This document shows positions 1 through 9,078 of a stretch of 64,000 nt of DNA, one piece after another. Position 1 is the stretch's first letter; the number at the start of each line of letters is the position of its first letter. The DNA lies in assembly GCF_000430705.1 (NCBI RefSeq), contig NZ_AUMN01000003.1:236654-300653 (forward strand). Direction: 5' to 3'. The stretch is from Arthrobacter castelli DSM 16402 (GTDB taxonomy: Bacteria; Actinomycetota; Actinomycetes; Actinomycetales; Micrococcaceae). The position numbers and the translations under genes were made by a program. The notes beneath the pieces are model-generated. The model was not told where the DNA came from and made no database searches. It was given only the letters and a program-made list of their open reading frames with translations.

Positions 1-2
1 TG

Positions 3-524
3 TTGTGTGGGCATTCTTCCGGGTGTTCCATCTCGCTGAGGGCCGCGGCTGACGGTTTGCCGGTTGAAGGTCTCGCGCTGTGGGAGGCGCCATTGGCCGG
101 CGACGCCGCCGACACCCAGGCCTGGTCCGACCACATAGAGAAGCTCATCGACGCCGGCCGTCTCGAAGGTGCCAAGGAGCACTATATGAAGGACATGCCA
201 CCGGAATGGCTGGCCGGGGCGAAAGCGTCACCGGAATGGCCCGAGATTGCAGCCGGGGTTGTCAGTACCCGCGCCGATGCGCAGTCCATGGCGTGGGCCA
301 TTCGCGGACTTGAACGGGCAAACCTCGGCGATATCCGCGTGCCGGTGCTGGCCATGTATGGAACCGAAACATTCGGGGAGATGACGACGGCGGCAGAACG
401 CATCGTCCGTACCCTGCCCGATGCCGTCATGAAGGAAATGCCTGGCGCGCAGCACAGCTGGGAACCGGAGCCCATGGCAGCCGAACTCGCCGCATTCGCA
501 AAGGTCTCCATAGCGGCCCGGTGA
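3..524 (+). CDS. alpha/beta hydrolase, C-terminal part (cut by window edge)
   Basis: The reading frame is open at the left edge, so the first TTG is not the true start. The visible protein begins at the nucleophile elbow GHSSGC and ends with a histidine in GAQHSW, which fits the serine and histidine of an alpha/beta hydrolase triad; the acid is probably in the YGTETF strand. About 100 N-terminal residues lie outside the window. The substrate cannot be told. It ends 49 bases before the DUF1905 gene on the same strand and could share its transcript. Confidence 0.75.
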   Translation: MCGHSSGCSISLRAAADGLPVEGLALWEAPLAGDAADTQAWSDHIEKLIDAGRLEGAKEHYMKDMPPEWLAGAKASPEWPEIAAGVVSTRADAQSMAWAIRGLERANLGDIRVPVLAMYGTETFGEMTTAAERIVRTLPDAVMKEMPGAQHSWEPEPMAAELAAFAKVSIAAR

Positions 525-573
525 GGGAGCCGGCATGAAGTATGAATCCATACCCTCGTGGGGAGAAAAGACA

Positions 574-885
574 ATGACCGCGACAAACAACCGGAACTCA
601 GCCGGCACGAGCCAACCGCTGGACCACGAATTCACCACAGTCCTGCGCAAAGAATCCGGGAAGGGAGGGTGGATCCATGTGGTGATGCCCGGCTCGGCCG
701 AGTTCTTCGGCACCCGCGGCCTGGTCAGGGTGCGAGCGAGCATTGACGGGCACCCGTTCCAATCGTCTTTCATGGCATTAGGCGATGGCACCCATAAACT
801 GCCCGTCACGAAAACGCTCGCAGAAGCCATTGGAAAGGGCGAGGGGGATACGGTCACCATCCACCTCGACGAGCGGATGAAGTAG
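574..885 (+). CDS. DUF1905 domain protein
   Basis: A 103-residue protein matching the small beta-barrel DUF1905 family ([30 protein letters not shown]). The family has no settled biochemical role and often sits beside YdeI or YciI-like proteins. I chose the ATG at 574 because GGGGAGAAAAG lies just upstream; an upstream ATG at 535 has no good ribosome site and would add 13 residues without family character. The YciI/DGPF gene and the ECF sigma gene follow on the same strand, so it may belong to that stress module. Confidence 0.7.
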   Translation: MTATNNRNSAGTSQPLDHEFTTVLRKESGKGGWIHVVMPGSAEFFGTRGLVRVRASIDGHPFQSSFMALGDGTHKLPVTKTLAEAIGKGEGDTVTIHLDERMK

Positions 886-986
886 AAATCCAAATTATTC
901 CCGTCCGGATGTCGATCCGTCGCAGTACCGTTCGACGCAGTAGTAGAGGGACGCATTCGGCGCCCTCGTCAACAAAGGAGAGAACA

Positions 987-1409
987 ATGAAGTACATGCT
1001 GATCATGCGCTCCACCGACGCCGCGATTGAAGCCTCAAAAGAGATGGACTTCGAAGAGATCATCAACGCCATGGGCGAATATAACGTGGCGATGACCAAC
1101 GCCGGCGTCCTGCTCGCGGGCGACGGCCTGGCTGGCCCCGAGGAGGGCTTCGTCGTGGACTTTGACGCGGAGCAGCCGATAGTCACCGACGGACCGTACG
1201 GCGAAACTCACGAGCTGTTCAACGGTTTCTGGATCATCGAGACGTCCACTAAGGAGGAAGCCGCGGAGTGGGCGAAGCGGTGCCCTCTGGGGCCCGGCAG
1301 TAAGCTCGAGGTGCGGCGCGTGACCGACGCGAGCGACTTCGAGGATTTCGCGGACAACGAGTACGTCAAAAACGAGCCGGAGCTGCGAGCAGCCAATAAG
1401 CAGCCCTGA
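987..1409 (+). CDS. YciI/DGPF-domain protein
   Basis: A 140-residue protein with the YCII-related ferredoxin-like fold: MKYMLIMRS at the N-terminus and the DGPYGETHELFNGFWI stretch that gives the DGPF family its name. The ATG at 987 follows AAAGGAGAGAACA. It lies 30 bases upstream of an ECF sigma factor gene. DGPF proteins are the established genomic partners of ECF42 sigma factors, so it is probably a target or partner of that regulator. Its catalytic activity is not known. Confidence 0.9.
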   Translation: MKYMLIMRSTDAAIEASKEMDFEEIINAMGEYNVAMTNAGVLLAGDGLAGPEEGFVVDFDAEQPIVTDGPYGETHELFNGFWIIETSTKEEAAEWAKRCPLGPGSKLEVRRVTDASDFEDFADNEYVKNEPELRAANKQP

Positions 1410-1439
1410 GCCCTGAGGGTCGCCCCGCGGGGAAACATC

Positions 1440-2663
1440 ATGATCGAAATCCAGGGTACGCTCGACGCCATCTGGCGGATCGAGGGCGCACGCATTGTCG
1501 CTGCGCTGGCCAAGATGACCGGCGACGTCGGCCTGGCTGAAGATCTCGCCCAGGAAGCGCTCGTCGATGCCCTCAGCCAGTGGCCGGAGTCAGGCGTTCC
1601 GCGAAATGCGGGCGCCTGGCTGACTGCTGTGGCCAAGCGCAAGGCCATTGACGGGTGGCGGCGCGCCGAGCGCCTGGATGAGCGGTATCGGGCCATCGCC
1701 CACGATCTCGAGGAGGTAGCCGAGGACGAATGGCAGCCGATTCCCGACGACGTGCTGCGGCTGATCTTCGCCGCCTGCCATCCGGTACTCTCCCGCCAGG
1801 CGCAGGTGTCGCTGACATTGCGGGTCGTCGGTGGACTCACCACTGAGGTAATCGCCCGGATGCTGCTGGTTCCCGTTGCCACGGTCCAGCAACGCATCGT
1901 CCGCGCGAAGAAGACCCTGTCGGCCGCGAAAGTGCCCTTCGAGGTGCCGGAGCCAAACGAATGGAACGACCGGTTGGCCGCAGTCCTTGGCGTGGTCTAC
2001 CTGATTTTCACCGAGGGCTACGCAGCGACGTCGGGGGAGCGCTGGGTGCGGACCGAGGTCGCCAACGAGGCATTGCGGCTCGGGCGCGTGGTCGCCGGTA
2101 TGTTGCCGCGCGAACCTGAAGTGCATGGACTCGTAGCATTGATGGAGTTCCAGGCATCGCGGTTCGCCGCCCGAGTTGGCAGTGACGGGAGCCCGGTGCT
2201 GCTTGCCGACCAGGACCGTCGCCGCTGGGACCGCAGCCAGATTGGCCGCGGGCAGGCAGCGCTGCGGCGTGCGGATTCGGCAGCACGCGGCCGCGGCAAC
2301 TACGCACTCCAGGCTGCCATTGCCGAATGCCACGCCGTCGCCCGGACTTTCGAACAGACGGACTGGAGCCGCATCGTGCTGCTGTATGAGGCGTTGGGGC
2401 GGCTGGCTCCCAGTCCCGTCGTCGAACTCAATCGTGCTGTAGCCGTTTCCATGGCCACCGGACCGGAAAGTGCGCTGCGGATCGTCGACGGACTCGACAC
2501 TCGGGCCTTGCGGGGGTCGCACCTGCTGCCCAGCGTCCGGGGCGAGCTCCTTGCCCGGTTGGGACGGATAGAGGAAGCCCGCTCCGAACTGCTTACTGCA
2601 GCCGCGTTGACCGCAAACAAGCAGCAAAAGTCGGTGTTGGAAGCCAAGGCGGCGTTGCTCTGA
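1440..2663 (+). CDS. ECF42-type RNA polymerase sigma factor with C-terminal extension
   Basis: 407 residues, about twice the length of a simple ECF sigma factor. Sigma region 2 is in the first 80 residues (GLAEDLAQEALVDALSQWP, NAGAWLTAVAKRKAID) and region 4 around residues 115-165 (VSLTLRVVGGLTTEVIARML, VQQRIVRAKKTL). The rest is the DUF6596/TPR-like helical extension that defines ECF42 and is needed for activity in studied members. ECF42 factors lack a classical anti-sigma factor, and none is seen here. The DGPF gene directly upstream is the expected partner. Confidence 0.92.
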   Translation: MIEIQGTLDAIWRIEGARIVAALAKMTGDVGLAEDLAQEALVDALSQWPESGVPRNAGAWLTAVAKRKAIDGWRRAERLDERYRAIAHDLEEVAEDEWQPIPDDVLRLIFAACHPVLSRQAQVSLTLRVVGGLTTEVIARMLLVPVATVQQRIVRAKKTLSAAKVPFEVPEPNEWNDRLAAVLGVVYLIFTEGYAATSGERWVRTEVANEALRLGRVVAGMLPREPEVHGLVALMEFQASRFAARVGSDGSPVLLADQDRRRWDRSQIGRGQAALRRADSAARGRGNYALQAAIAECHAVARTFEQTDWSRIVLLYEALGRLAPSPVVELNRAVAVSMATGPESALRIVDGLDTRALRGSHLLPSVRGELLARLGRIEEARSELLTAAALTANKQQKSVLEAKAALL

Positions 2664-2686
2664 GAACGGCAAGTAAAGGGAGTGCG

Positions 2687-3710
2687 ATGACCGGTTCCGC
2701 AGATACTGCGCTTGTTGTTGGAGGAGGGGTTGCCGGCCTGGCAGCGGCGGCGTCCATGCTGCAACAAGGCTGGTCCGTCACCGTACTCGAGCAAGCCCCG
2801 GAGTTTACCGAGGTCGGAGCTGGGTTGGCACTGACAGCTAACGGTCTGTCCGCCCTCGCTGGGCTCGGTCTCGGCGACACCGCGCGTGCAACTGGCCATA
2901 GGTTGCACATGGCCGGAACCATGAATGAGCGTGGCGACTGGCTGATGCGCATTCCGTAGCGACACACCACACTCCCCCCGGGAGGCCTATGGCATTCACC
3001 GACGGATGCTCCATAAAGTGCTACTGGAAGCAGCAGATGGAGCCCGCCTTGTCACCGGGACGCGGGTAATGGCCGTCAGCGCCGGGCACCCCGCCGGCGC
3101 CCCGGCAACAGTGCAATGCACCGCCAGCAACGGACCGGTGGACTACCAAGGCGACCTCATTATCGGCGCCGACGGGTTACGAAGCCAGCTGCGAAACCGA
3201 CTCGCACCCGACACTGTGCCCGAATACAGTGGTAAATCCTCTTGGCGCGGCATTGTGGATGACGCGTCCATAGTAAATGATGATTTCATCATCAGGTGGG
3301 GGCCCGGCACTGAATTTGGCGCGGTGCGTATCAGCGCCGATCAAGTGTATTGGTACGGCTATATCCACTCAACAGAGCACCACCGGTGGCTCGATGAGCA
3401 GGCAGCAGCCATCGAACATTTCAGGGACTGGTCTGCGCCCGTTCCAGCGCTGATCCGCGCTACTGCCTCGGAAAGAATCCTGCGCCACGATGTTTACTCG
3501 CTGGCCCCGCCACTGCATGGCTACGCCTTCGGCCGCGCTGTCCTGATCGGCGACGCCGCCCACGCAATGGTGCCCACCATGGGGCAAGGAGCGAACTCAT
3601 CCTTGGAAGATGGCGTTTGCGCCGGAGTGTTGGTTGCACGGTCGGTCAACGCCGGAACCGGCCTGGCGGCAGCAGTGGAGCGTTTCGACTCGTTACGGCG
3701 CCCCAGGACT
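2687..3710 (+). pseudogene. FAD-dependent aromatic-type monooxygenase, broken
   Basis: The N-terminal dinucleotide fold is clear (ALVVGGGVAGLAAAASML, VTVLEQAPEFTEVGAGL) but stops at TAG 2957. The family sequence resumes in another frame near 2990 (YGIHRRMLHKVLLEAADGARL) and continues through DLIIGADGLRS and VLIGDAAHAMVPTMGQGAN, the second FAD-binding motif. It collapses at about 3710, where the 3' end of the opposite-strand oxidoreductase takes over. It therefore has one stop, one frameshift and a lost C-terminus, and is not functional. The long forward frame that continues to 4475 is only a shadow of the reverse gene. Confidence 0.85.
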
Positions 3711-4643
3711 CAGCGCACGCACCGCGGCGCCGGCATCTTCGGCCACCAGGTCCGCATTGATGGCGGCCGCAGCCGAGGCTCCGGCTCCCGTGGCCACGCT
3801 GATCATCGCGCCGAGGTCGCTGACATTCCCAGCCGCCCACACGCCCGGGAGCTCCGTCCGTCCCATCTGTCCGGTCTCGATGAACCGTCCCAAAGGGTGC
3901 TCTGTCAATGTCCCACCCAGCTGTTCGTACAATTCGGCACGGGCCATGAAGCGAGGGGCCACTGCCAACGCATCCACTGGAAACTCATGACCGTCCTCAA
4001 GGACCGCCGCCCGAAGCACATTGTCCTCGCTGCGCAGCCGCTCCACCCGGCCACTCACCACCCGCACATCCAAGGCGGCCAGCTGCTCCCATGCCTCGCT
4101 GTCCGGCTCGGGCATTTCGTGGAGGAAGAGCGTGACGTCGTCGCTGAGCTGGCGGAACAGCAGCGTTTGGTGGATGCTGAGTGGGCTGGTGCCCAGGATG
4201 CCGATTCGTTGTCCGCGCACTTCCCACCCGTGGCAGTAGGGGCAATGCAGCACGCTCTTGCCCCACAACTCCCATACACCGGGTACGTCCGGGAGTTCAT
4301 CGGTCAGTCCCGTCGCGAGCAGCAGCCGGCAGGCGCTCACAGTGGATCCGCCGGCCAGCTCGATGTCGAACCCTTCCTCCGTACGGCGGGTCGCGACAGC
4401 GGGATCGTCGCGGATTTCCGCTCCGTACTGTTGCGCTTCCCGCCGTCCGGCGGCCAGCAGGTCGAGCGGCGCTAACCCTTCCCGGCCGACCACGTTGTGG
4501 GCGCCGTCTGCCGGAGCGTTGCGGGGATCGCCGGCATCCAGCACGACGACGGAGCGCAGGGAGCGTGCCAGCGTCACCGCGGCGGCGAGACCCGCTGCGC
4601 CGCCTCCGATAATTGCCACTTCATGGGTCAGATTCGTGTTCAT
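3693..4643 (-). CDS. NAD(P)/FAD-dependent oxidoreductase, thioredoxin reductase-like
   Basis: 316 residues, typical length for the low-molecular-weight TrxB-like class. The FAD fold is at the N-terminus (EVAIIGGGAAGLAAAVTLAR), a CPYC pair sits mid-protein in HCPYCHGWEVRG, followed by an NAD(P)-binding segment (IGILG) and the C-terminal FAD motif (LPGVWAAGNVSD). CPYC instead of the CATC/CAVC of classical thioredoxin reductase suggests a relative of unknown disulfide substrate. GAGG lies before the ATG. Its 3' end overlaps the ruined monooxygenase, which may mark the junction of a rearrangement. Confidence 0.88.
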   Translation of the reverse strand: MNTNLTHEVAIIGGGAAGLAAAVTLARSLRSVVVLDAGDPRNAPADGAHNVVGREGLAPLDLLAAGRREAQQYGAEIRDDPAVATRRTEEGFDIELAGGSTVSACRLLLATGLTDELPDVPGVWELWGKSVLHCPYCHGWEVRGQRIGILGTSPLSIHQTLLFRQLSDDVTLFLHEMPEPDSEAWEQLAALDVRVVSGRVERLRSEDNVLRAAVLEDGHEFPVDALAVAPRFMARAELYEQLGGTLTEHPLGRFIETGQMGRTELPGVWAAGNVSDLGAMISVATGAGASAAAAINADLVAEDAGAAVRALSPGAP

Positions 4644-4717
4644 TTCAATACCTCTTCAATCGGGTAGTTAGGAGGAGCGGGGGCGGGCGCAGCGCCGACT
4701 CGGCGGTTTCAGTGACC

Positions 4718-5686
4718 TTAGGCACGGCGGGCAGCCCACGCTGTGCGGGCGACGCGCACCTTCAGATCGTCCCGGCGCAGCAGGCTCTCGTCGCTGTCCG
4801 TCGCGAGAACCCGGTCCAGGGCATTCAGGTCTTGAGGATCCAGCTGGCCGTCGAGAGCTGGGCGCATCCGCCGCAGGTAGCCGTCTGCGTAGCGGCTGGT
4901 AGCCGACGACGGCGGCCCCTCCTTGGCGGCTGTGCCAGTTGCTGCCATTGCCCCGGGGTGCGCCACTTCGTCGGCCTTCGGATTTTCGCCGGACTCGGCC
5001 ACGAAGCTGCGTTCGGCGGCGACCGTGAAGCCTGCCTGTTCAAGATGGGAGCGCCAGTTTGGGTGGGCATTCCAGCCTTGCTGCGCCAGAGCCTCGTGGC
5101 ACCTGGTCTCCAGGCCCGGCCGGGCTGTTTCGACGTCGTCGGGCAGGAACCGGGGCAGGCTGTCCATTTCCAGCACCACCAAAAGCCCGCCGGGATTCAG
5201 CGCGGCGTAAACATCGGCGAGCACGCGGTCCGGAGACGCAACTTCGTGCAATGACGACGCCGCCCACACCACATCCGCTGCCCCGGCCTGCGGCCAGCCT
5301 GCATCCAGATCGGCCTGCAGGAGACGGACTCGGTCCGCGATACCGTGTTCAGCCGCGGCCGCCTGGACCCGGTCAAGCATCGATTCCGACACGTCGACCG
5401 CGACCACTTCGGCCCGCGTGAAGCGCTCCGCAAGTGCCACCGTCCCGGTGCCGGTGCCCGCGCCCATATCCACGACGATGCGCGGATCCGTTGGAGCATA
5501 TTGCGCCGCCCAGCGGGTCACTTCGTCGAGATAGGGCCCGAGGACTCGTGCGTCAAGATCCAATAGTTCCGCGTGGGAAGCGGCATTGCCTTCAGGGCCG
5601 TCCATACAGGGATGGCCCGTGCCGTGGTCTGCGTCGTGGTGGTGGTGTTTGCCGTGGTGTTTGCCGTGGTGGTGATGATGTGCCAT
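4718..5686 (-). CDS. class I SAM-dependent methyltransferase with histidine-rich N-terminus
   Basis: 322 residues. The methyltransferase core starts around residue 60 with motif I (VVDMGAGTGTGTVAL), then VVAVDVSESMLDRV and LLQADLDAGWP. The first ~25 residues are unusual: MAHHHHHGKHHGKHHHHD, 11 histidines among 18, which should bind nickel, zinc or copper. I see no matching metal transporter next to it. It is divergent from the XRE-cupin regulator, whose start is 48 bases away, and the two probably share a control region. Substrate unknown. Confidence 0.85.
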   Translation of the reverse strand: MAHHHHHGKHHGKHHHHDADHGTGHPCMDGPEGNAASHAELLDLDARVLGPYLDEVTRWAAQYAPTDPRIVVDMGAGTGTGTVALAERFTRAEVVAVDVSESMLDRVQAAAAEHGIADRVRLLQADLDAGWPQAGAADVVWAASSLHEVASPDRVLADVYAALNPGGLLVVLEMDSLPRFLPDDVETARPGLETRCHEALAQQGWNAHPNWRSHLEQAGFTVAAERSFVAESGENPKADEVAHPGAMAATGTAAKEGPPSSATSRYADGYLRRMRPALDGQLDPQDLNALDRVLATDSDESLLRRDDLKVRVARTAWAARRA

Positions 5687-5733
5687 GGCTCCAGATTAGC
5701 CTCGGTGTGCGTACTAGGCATACAATATTGCTT

Positions 5734-6324
5734 ATGACGCAAGAACTCGCCTTGGACACAGTGATCCGTAAACGCATCCGCGGCCTCCGGCTGGCGCGCG
5801 GCTGGTCCCTGGACGCCCTCGCGGCGCGCTGCTATCTCAGTCCTTCCAACCTGAGCCGCATCGAAACCGGGCACCGACGCATCGCCCTGGACCAGCTGGT
5901 TCCTATTGCAAGAGCCCTGGACACCACACTTGATCAGCTCGTCGAATCCACCGAAGACGAGGACGTGGTGATCAGGCCGGAGCCGTCTCATGCGCGGGGG
6001 AGGACGACCTGGCTGCTCTCCAGCGAAGAGACCCTCCACGGCGTGACAGTGGCCAAGATGCGGATCACCGACGATCAGCCGGCAGGTGGTGAAGAGGCGG
6101 GGGTGCATCCCGGACGTGAATGGTTCACTGTCTTGTCAGGAACGGCCCGGCTGCAACTGGGGGAGCGGACCATCCTGGTCGAAGCGGGCGACGCCGCTGA
6201 ATTCTCCACTATGGTCCCGCATGCGATCACCGGCCACGATGGCCCGGTGGAGATTCTCACCATTTTTGACCACGACGGCGAACGCGCCCACCTGCACGTC
6301 ACAGACGAGGCCCCTGCTTCGTGA
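5734..6324 (+). CDS. XRE-family regulator with C-terminal cupin domain
   Basis: 196 residues: an N-terminal helix-turn-helix (IRGLRLARGWSLDALAARCY, NLSRIETGHRR) and a C-terminal cupin barrel (HPGREWFTVLSGTARLQLGE, GDAAEFSTMVPHAI). Such proteins sense a small molecule through the cupin and repress nearby genes. I take the ATG at 5734. The hexamer TACAAT at 5721-5726 lies 7 bases before it, so the transcript may be leaderless. A much longer upstream frame exists but is not family-like. The divergent methyltransferase gene is the likely target. Confidence 0.88.
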   Translation: MTQELALDTVIRKRIRGLRLARGWSLDALAARCYLSPSNLSRIETGHRRIALDQLVPIARALDTTLDQLVESTEDEDVVIRPEPSHARGRTTWLLSSEETLHGVTVAKMRITDDQPAGGEEAGVHPGREWFTVLSGTARLQLGERTILVEAGDAAEFSTMVPHAITGHDGPVEILTIFDHDGERAHLHVTDEAPAS

Positions 6325-6460
6325 CCTTGAGCGGCCTGGTCGGCGGCCGGACGCGATGAAGGTGACGAGGCGAAGGGGCGGCATGACCCCATATCAGGTG
6401 CTGCAGCCTGCAGAGGCTTGAGCCGGTCACCGAAGAGCACTGTGCTGCATACTGGGGAGC

Positions 6461-7489
6461 ATGACCAGCCCGACGAACAGGCAGCAGGCCGAAGCCGTAC
6501 GAACTGCGTTGGGGGACGACGTCGTCGAATATTCTGCCACGTCCATTTACGAGTGGGGGCAGGTGTTCAAAGCCCGGCTTGCGGTTGCCGGAGGAGATGC
6601 GGTTGACGCCGTCGTGAAACCCACACTGTCGGAGCCCGAAGAAGCAGCCGCCTTGGGGCAATGGCAACGCCACGTATGCGCAGCAGGCCTGTGGAGCGTG
6701 CAGCCGCTGGAACTTCAGACCGTTGAGCTTCCGCTGACCGCGGGGGATACAACCTGGATGGCCTACCCGTGGATCGAGGGATCGCCGTGGTCCGGAACTG
6801 TCGAATCGATCAATGCTGCGGGCCGCGGCCTCGGCCTGCTACACGCGGCGTCTTCGACTTTCAACGGCGTTGGAATGCCGGATTTCGATTGGCCCGTGTT
6901 CAGCCAGGAGTCGGTGGATGAAGACGTTGAAGCCATTGGGCGGGCCTGCCGGGATCAGGCCGGCCACCTGGATTCCGGTGGCTATCCAGTGGACTCAGCT
7001 TCTGCCGCTTCGCGATGGACCCGGGAGTTGCGCGCTTTCCACGGTGAAACCTTGCCTGCCATCCGGGATGCCTCCCTGCCCACGTATCCGGTGAGTCTCG
7101 ACTACCGTGCCGCCAACCTCATCTATGCAGCAGATGGACAACCCCCTGCGTTCATCGATTTCGAAAATGGTGAGGTGGCGCCGAGATTACTCGATGTGGC
7201 GGTGTCGGTATTGCTCTTCGCCAGTGAGTCTGAGAGCAACCCCGGGCGCCTCTTTACCCAAAAGGAGTGGAAGGCGTATTTGGCCGGATACCTGGAGGCT
7301 GCCCCGGCGCTGACTGACCAAGAGGTTGCCTTATGGCCGGAGGCGCTGAAATATATGCGCCTCGAATGGGGCACATGGCATCTGACGGACGGAGCGGAGT
7401 GGGATTTTCCCGGCGAGGGCAGCTTCCTCCGCGACCTCCTGACCCTTCAGGAAACAACGCGCTTCCCGCTGGAGCTGAATAGTGCTTAG
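6461..7489 (+). CDS. aminoglycoside phosphotransferase-like (APH/choline kinase fold) protein
   Basis: 342 residues. The C-terminal lobe has SLDYRAANLIY followed by AFIDFENGEVAPRLLDVA, matching the catalytic loop and metal-binding DFE-like segment of APH-fold kinases, although the usual HGDLHPGN is changed to SLDYRAAN. That change means either an altered substrate or reduced phosphotransfer. The N-terminal lobe carries VDAVVKPTLSEPEE with the likely ATP-contacting lysine. It converges on the AlaX-like gene, overlapping it by 4 bases. Confidence 0.75.
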   Translation: MTSPTNRQQAEAVRTALGDDVVEYSATSIYEWGQVFKARLAVAGGDAVDAVVKPTLSEPEEAAALGQWQRHVCAAGLWSVQPLELQTVELPLTAGDTTWMAYPWIEGSPWSGTVESINAAGRGLGLLHAASSTFNGVGMPDFDWPVFSQESVDEDVEAIGRACRDQAGHLDSGGYPVDSASAASRWTRELRAFHGETLPAIRDASLPTYPVSLDYRAANLIYAADGQPPAFIDFENGEVAPRLLDVAVSVLLFASESESNPGRLFTQKEWKAYLAGYLEAAPALTDQEVALWPEALKYMRLEWGTWHLTDGAEWDFPGEGSFLRDLLTLQETTRFPLELNSA

Positions 7490-8361
7490 GCCGGCGCCGC
7501 CGTCGTTTCCATTCGCAGCACCGGCGTGCCGGAGGCGTCTTCGATACTCAGCGCCACTCTCACCGACGACACTTCCTCCAGGCTGTCCAGATGCGTTCCC
7601 CCGCAGGGAATCCGCACCGTATGGTCCGGCAGTTCGCACACCCAGTAGCGCACGTCGGTGAGTGCGCTGCCTTCCCGCTCGATCCGCACTGCAGCACCGG
7701 ACCCGATCCAGGAGGCGAGGGCCCCGTTAATGGCGCCTTCCAGCTCCGCCAGTTCGTCGGGGACACCGTCGGTGATGAACCCTTTGCGCCGCAGCGATTT
7801 GCCCATCCGATAGGTGTCCACTGATCCGTTCGGCACGATCGTCGAAACGTCGATGGCCAGCCCGTCGAAGTCCGGCTCGCCCCTGCCATCGGCCCGGGCG
7901 TCCTTCTTCCAGCGGTGAGCCATCGCCTGGTTCAACGCCAGCGAGGCAACGTGGCAGGCGGTGTGTCCGGCCGATATCGCGGCGCGATAATCTTCATCGA
8001 CCTCGACCTGCACCTCGTCGCCTTCTGCCAGCCCGCCGTCGTCGTCAACCAGGTGCGCGACCGCGAAAGTCCACCCCTCGGCGCCCTTCTTCGCCGGAAT
8101 CTGCTCGCCGGTATACAACTGGGTTCCATCTGTCGCCGCCGTGACGCAATCACTGACCCGGGTCGGCGACCCGTCTTTTCGGATGACGGCGCGGTCCGGC
8201 CCCTGGTCAGGCCACGCGGCATCGACTGGGTGGCAGGGGGTGGAATCCAGCAGCACCGCCGTTGAACCGTCACCTTGCGGCGCAAGATGTACGACGACGG
8301 CAGTTCCGTGGACAGCGCCGGCGGGGTAGGTCACGGTGGTCGGTTCGAGGGGAAGTGTCAC
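7486..8361 (-). CDS. alanyl-tRNA editing protein (AlaX-like)
   Basis: 291 residues with the second additional domain of threonyl/alanyl-tRNA synthetases. The zinc ligands are visible as HTACH (HxxxH) and CGGTH (CxxxH). This domain deacylates mischarged tRNA(Ala) in trans. The N-terminal half (HGTAVVVHLAPQGDGSTAVLLDSTPCHP) is a beta-barrel region as in AlaX-L forms. It starts well before the Lrp-family gene, which lies upstream on the same strand. Confidence 0.88.
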   Translation of the reverse strand: MTLPLEPTTVTYPAGAVHGTAVVVHLAPQGDGSTAVLLDSTPCHPVDAAWPDQGPDRAVIRKDGSPTRVSDCVTAATDGTQLYTGEQIPAKKGAEGWTFAVAHLVDDDGGLAEGDEVQVEVDEDYRAAISAGHTACHVASLALNQAMAHRWKKDARADGRGEPDFDGLAIDVSTIVPNGSVDTYRMGKSLRRKGFITDGVPDELAELEGAINGALASWIGSGAAVRIEREGSALTDVRYWVCELPDHTVRIPCGGTHLDSLEEVSSVRVALSIEDASGTPVLRMETTAAPA

Positions 8362-8453
8362 GCCGATCCTTCCGGGGGTTGCAGGGTCACGGGGCGTTGC
8401 AGGGGTTGCGGGGGCTGTCTCAGGTTACCGCGGGTCTCCGGTGGTGGGCGGGC

Positions 8454-8951
8454 TCATTCCATCCCCGCGAGCAGTGGCTGCGCGCGGTAGGGAATGTGTT
8501 CGTGCAGCACGAGTTCAGTTTCGGTGCGGAGGACTCCCTTGATGCGCAGGATGAACCGGAGCGCGCTTTGCAGGTGATGGGTGTCCGTGGCCGCCACGCG
8601 GCACCAGATGTCGCCGCGGCCGGCGATTTCGCTGACCTCCAGCACCTGGGCGTGCGTGCGCAGGGCGGCGATGACGCCGTCGAGCTGGCGGTGGTTGACC
8701 TCGATGGTGACGAAGGCGACGACGTCGTAGCCGAGCACCTCCAGATCGATTTCCCGGCCGCCATTGCGCAGAATTCCGGTGCGCAGCAGCCGTTTGACCC
8801 GTGCCTGGGCCGTATTTCGGGCGATGGACAGCGACTGGCTCAGCTCGCCGATCTGCGCCCTCGGGTCCCGGATCAGCTCGAGCAGCAGTCTGCGGTCCAT
8901 CGAATCGAGCTTGCTCACAGCGATCACTCCAGCATCGTCGGCGGTGCACAT
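8454..8951 (-). CDS. Lrp/AsnC-family transcriptional regulator
   Basis: 165 residues from the ATG at 8951. The winged helix is LDSMDRRLLLELIRDPRAQ through ARNTAQARVKRLLRTGILR, followed by the RAM effector domain (DVVAFVTIEV, VLEVSEIAGRGDIWCRV). Lrp/AsnC proteins form octamers and answer to amino acids. It is divergent from an MFS transporter with 127 bases between, and palindromic candidate operators lie there. The transporter is the probable target. A longer frame to 9266 exists but its added residues look non-coding. Confidence 0.88.
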   Translation of the reverse strand: MCTADDAGVIAVSKLDSMDRRLLLELIRDPRAQIGELSQSLSIARNTAQARVKRLLRTGILRNGGREIDLEVLGYDVVAFVTIEVNHRQLDGVIAALRTHAQVLEVSEIAGRGDIWCRVAATDTHHLQSALRFILRIKGVLRTETELVLHEHIPYRAQPLLAGME

Positions 8952-8953
8952 TT

Positions 8954-8987
8954 TGAGTATTTTGCTCAGTGCGAAGCATATCGTATG
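8954..8987. promoter_or_regulatory. candidate operators between Lrp and MFS genes
   Basis: Two dyads stand close to the Lrp gene start: TGAG-7-CTCA at 8954-8968 and CATATCGTATG at 8977-8987. AT-rich dyads of this size are typical Lrp/AsnC sites. The assignment is by position and symmetry only. Confidence 0.4.
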
Positions 8988-9078
8988 TCTGAATAGGCGC
9001 AGCTGCCTCATTATGGAGTGGAAATTGGTCGAGTTTCGAGCAAACACTGGATCGGTTGCTGACTGTGAGGCAGGTGAG

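Noticed and set aside
3006..4475. 489-codon forward frame
   Set aside because: Only its first ~235 codons are monooxygenase sequence; the rest is the complement of the TrxR-like gene and has no protein character.
5434..5733. N-terminal extension of the XRE-cupin regulator
   Set aside because: These 100 codons are antisense to the methyltransferase and its His-rich start; the HTH begins right after the ATG at 5734.
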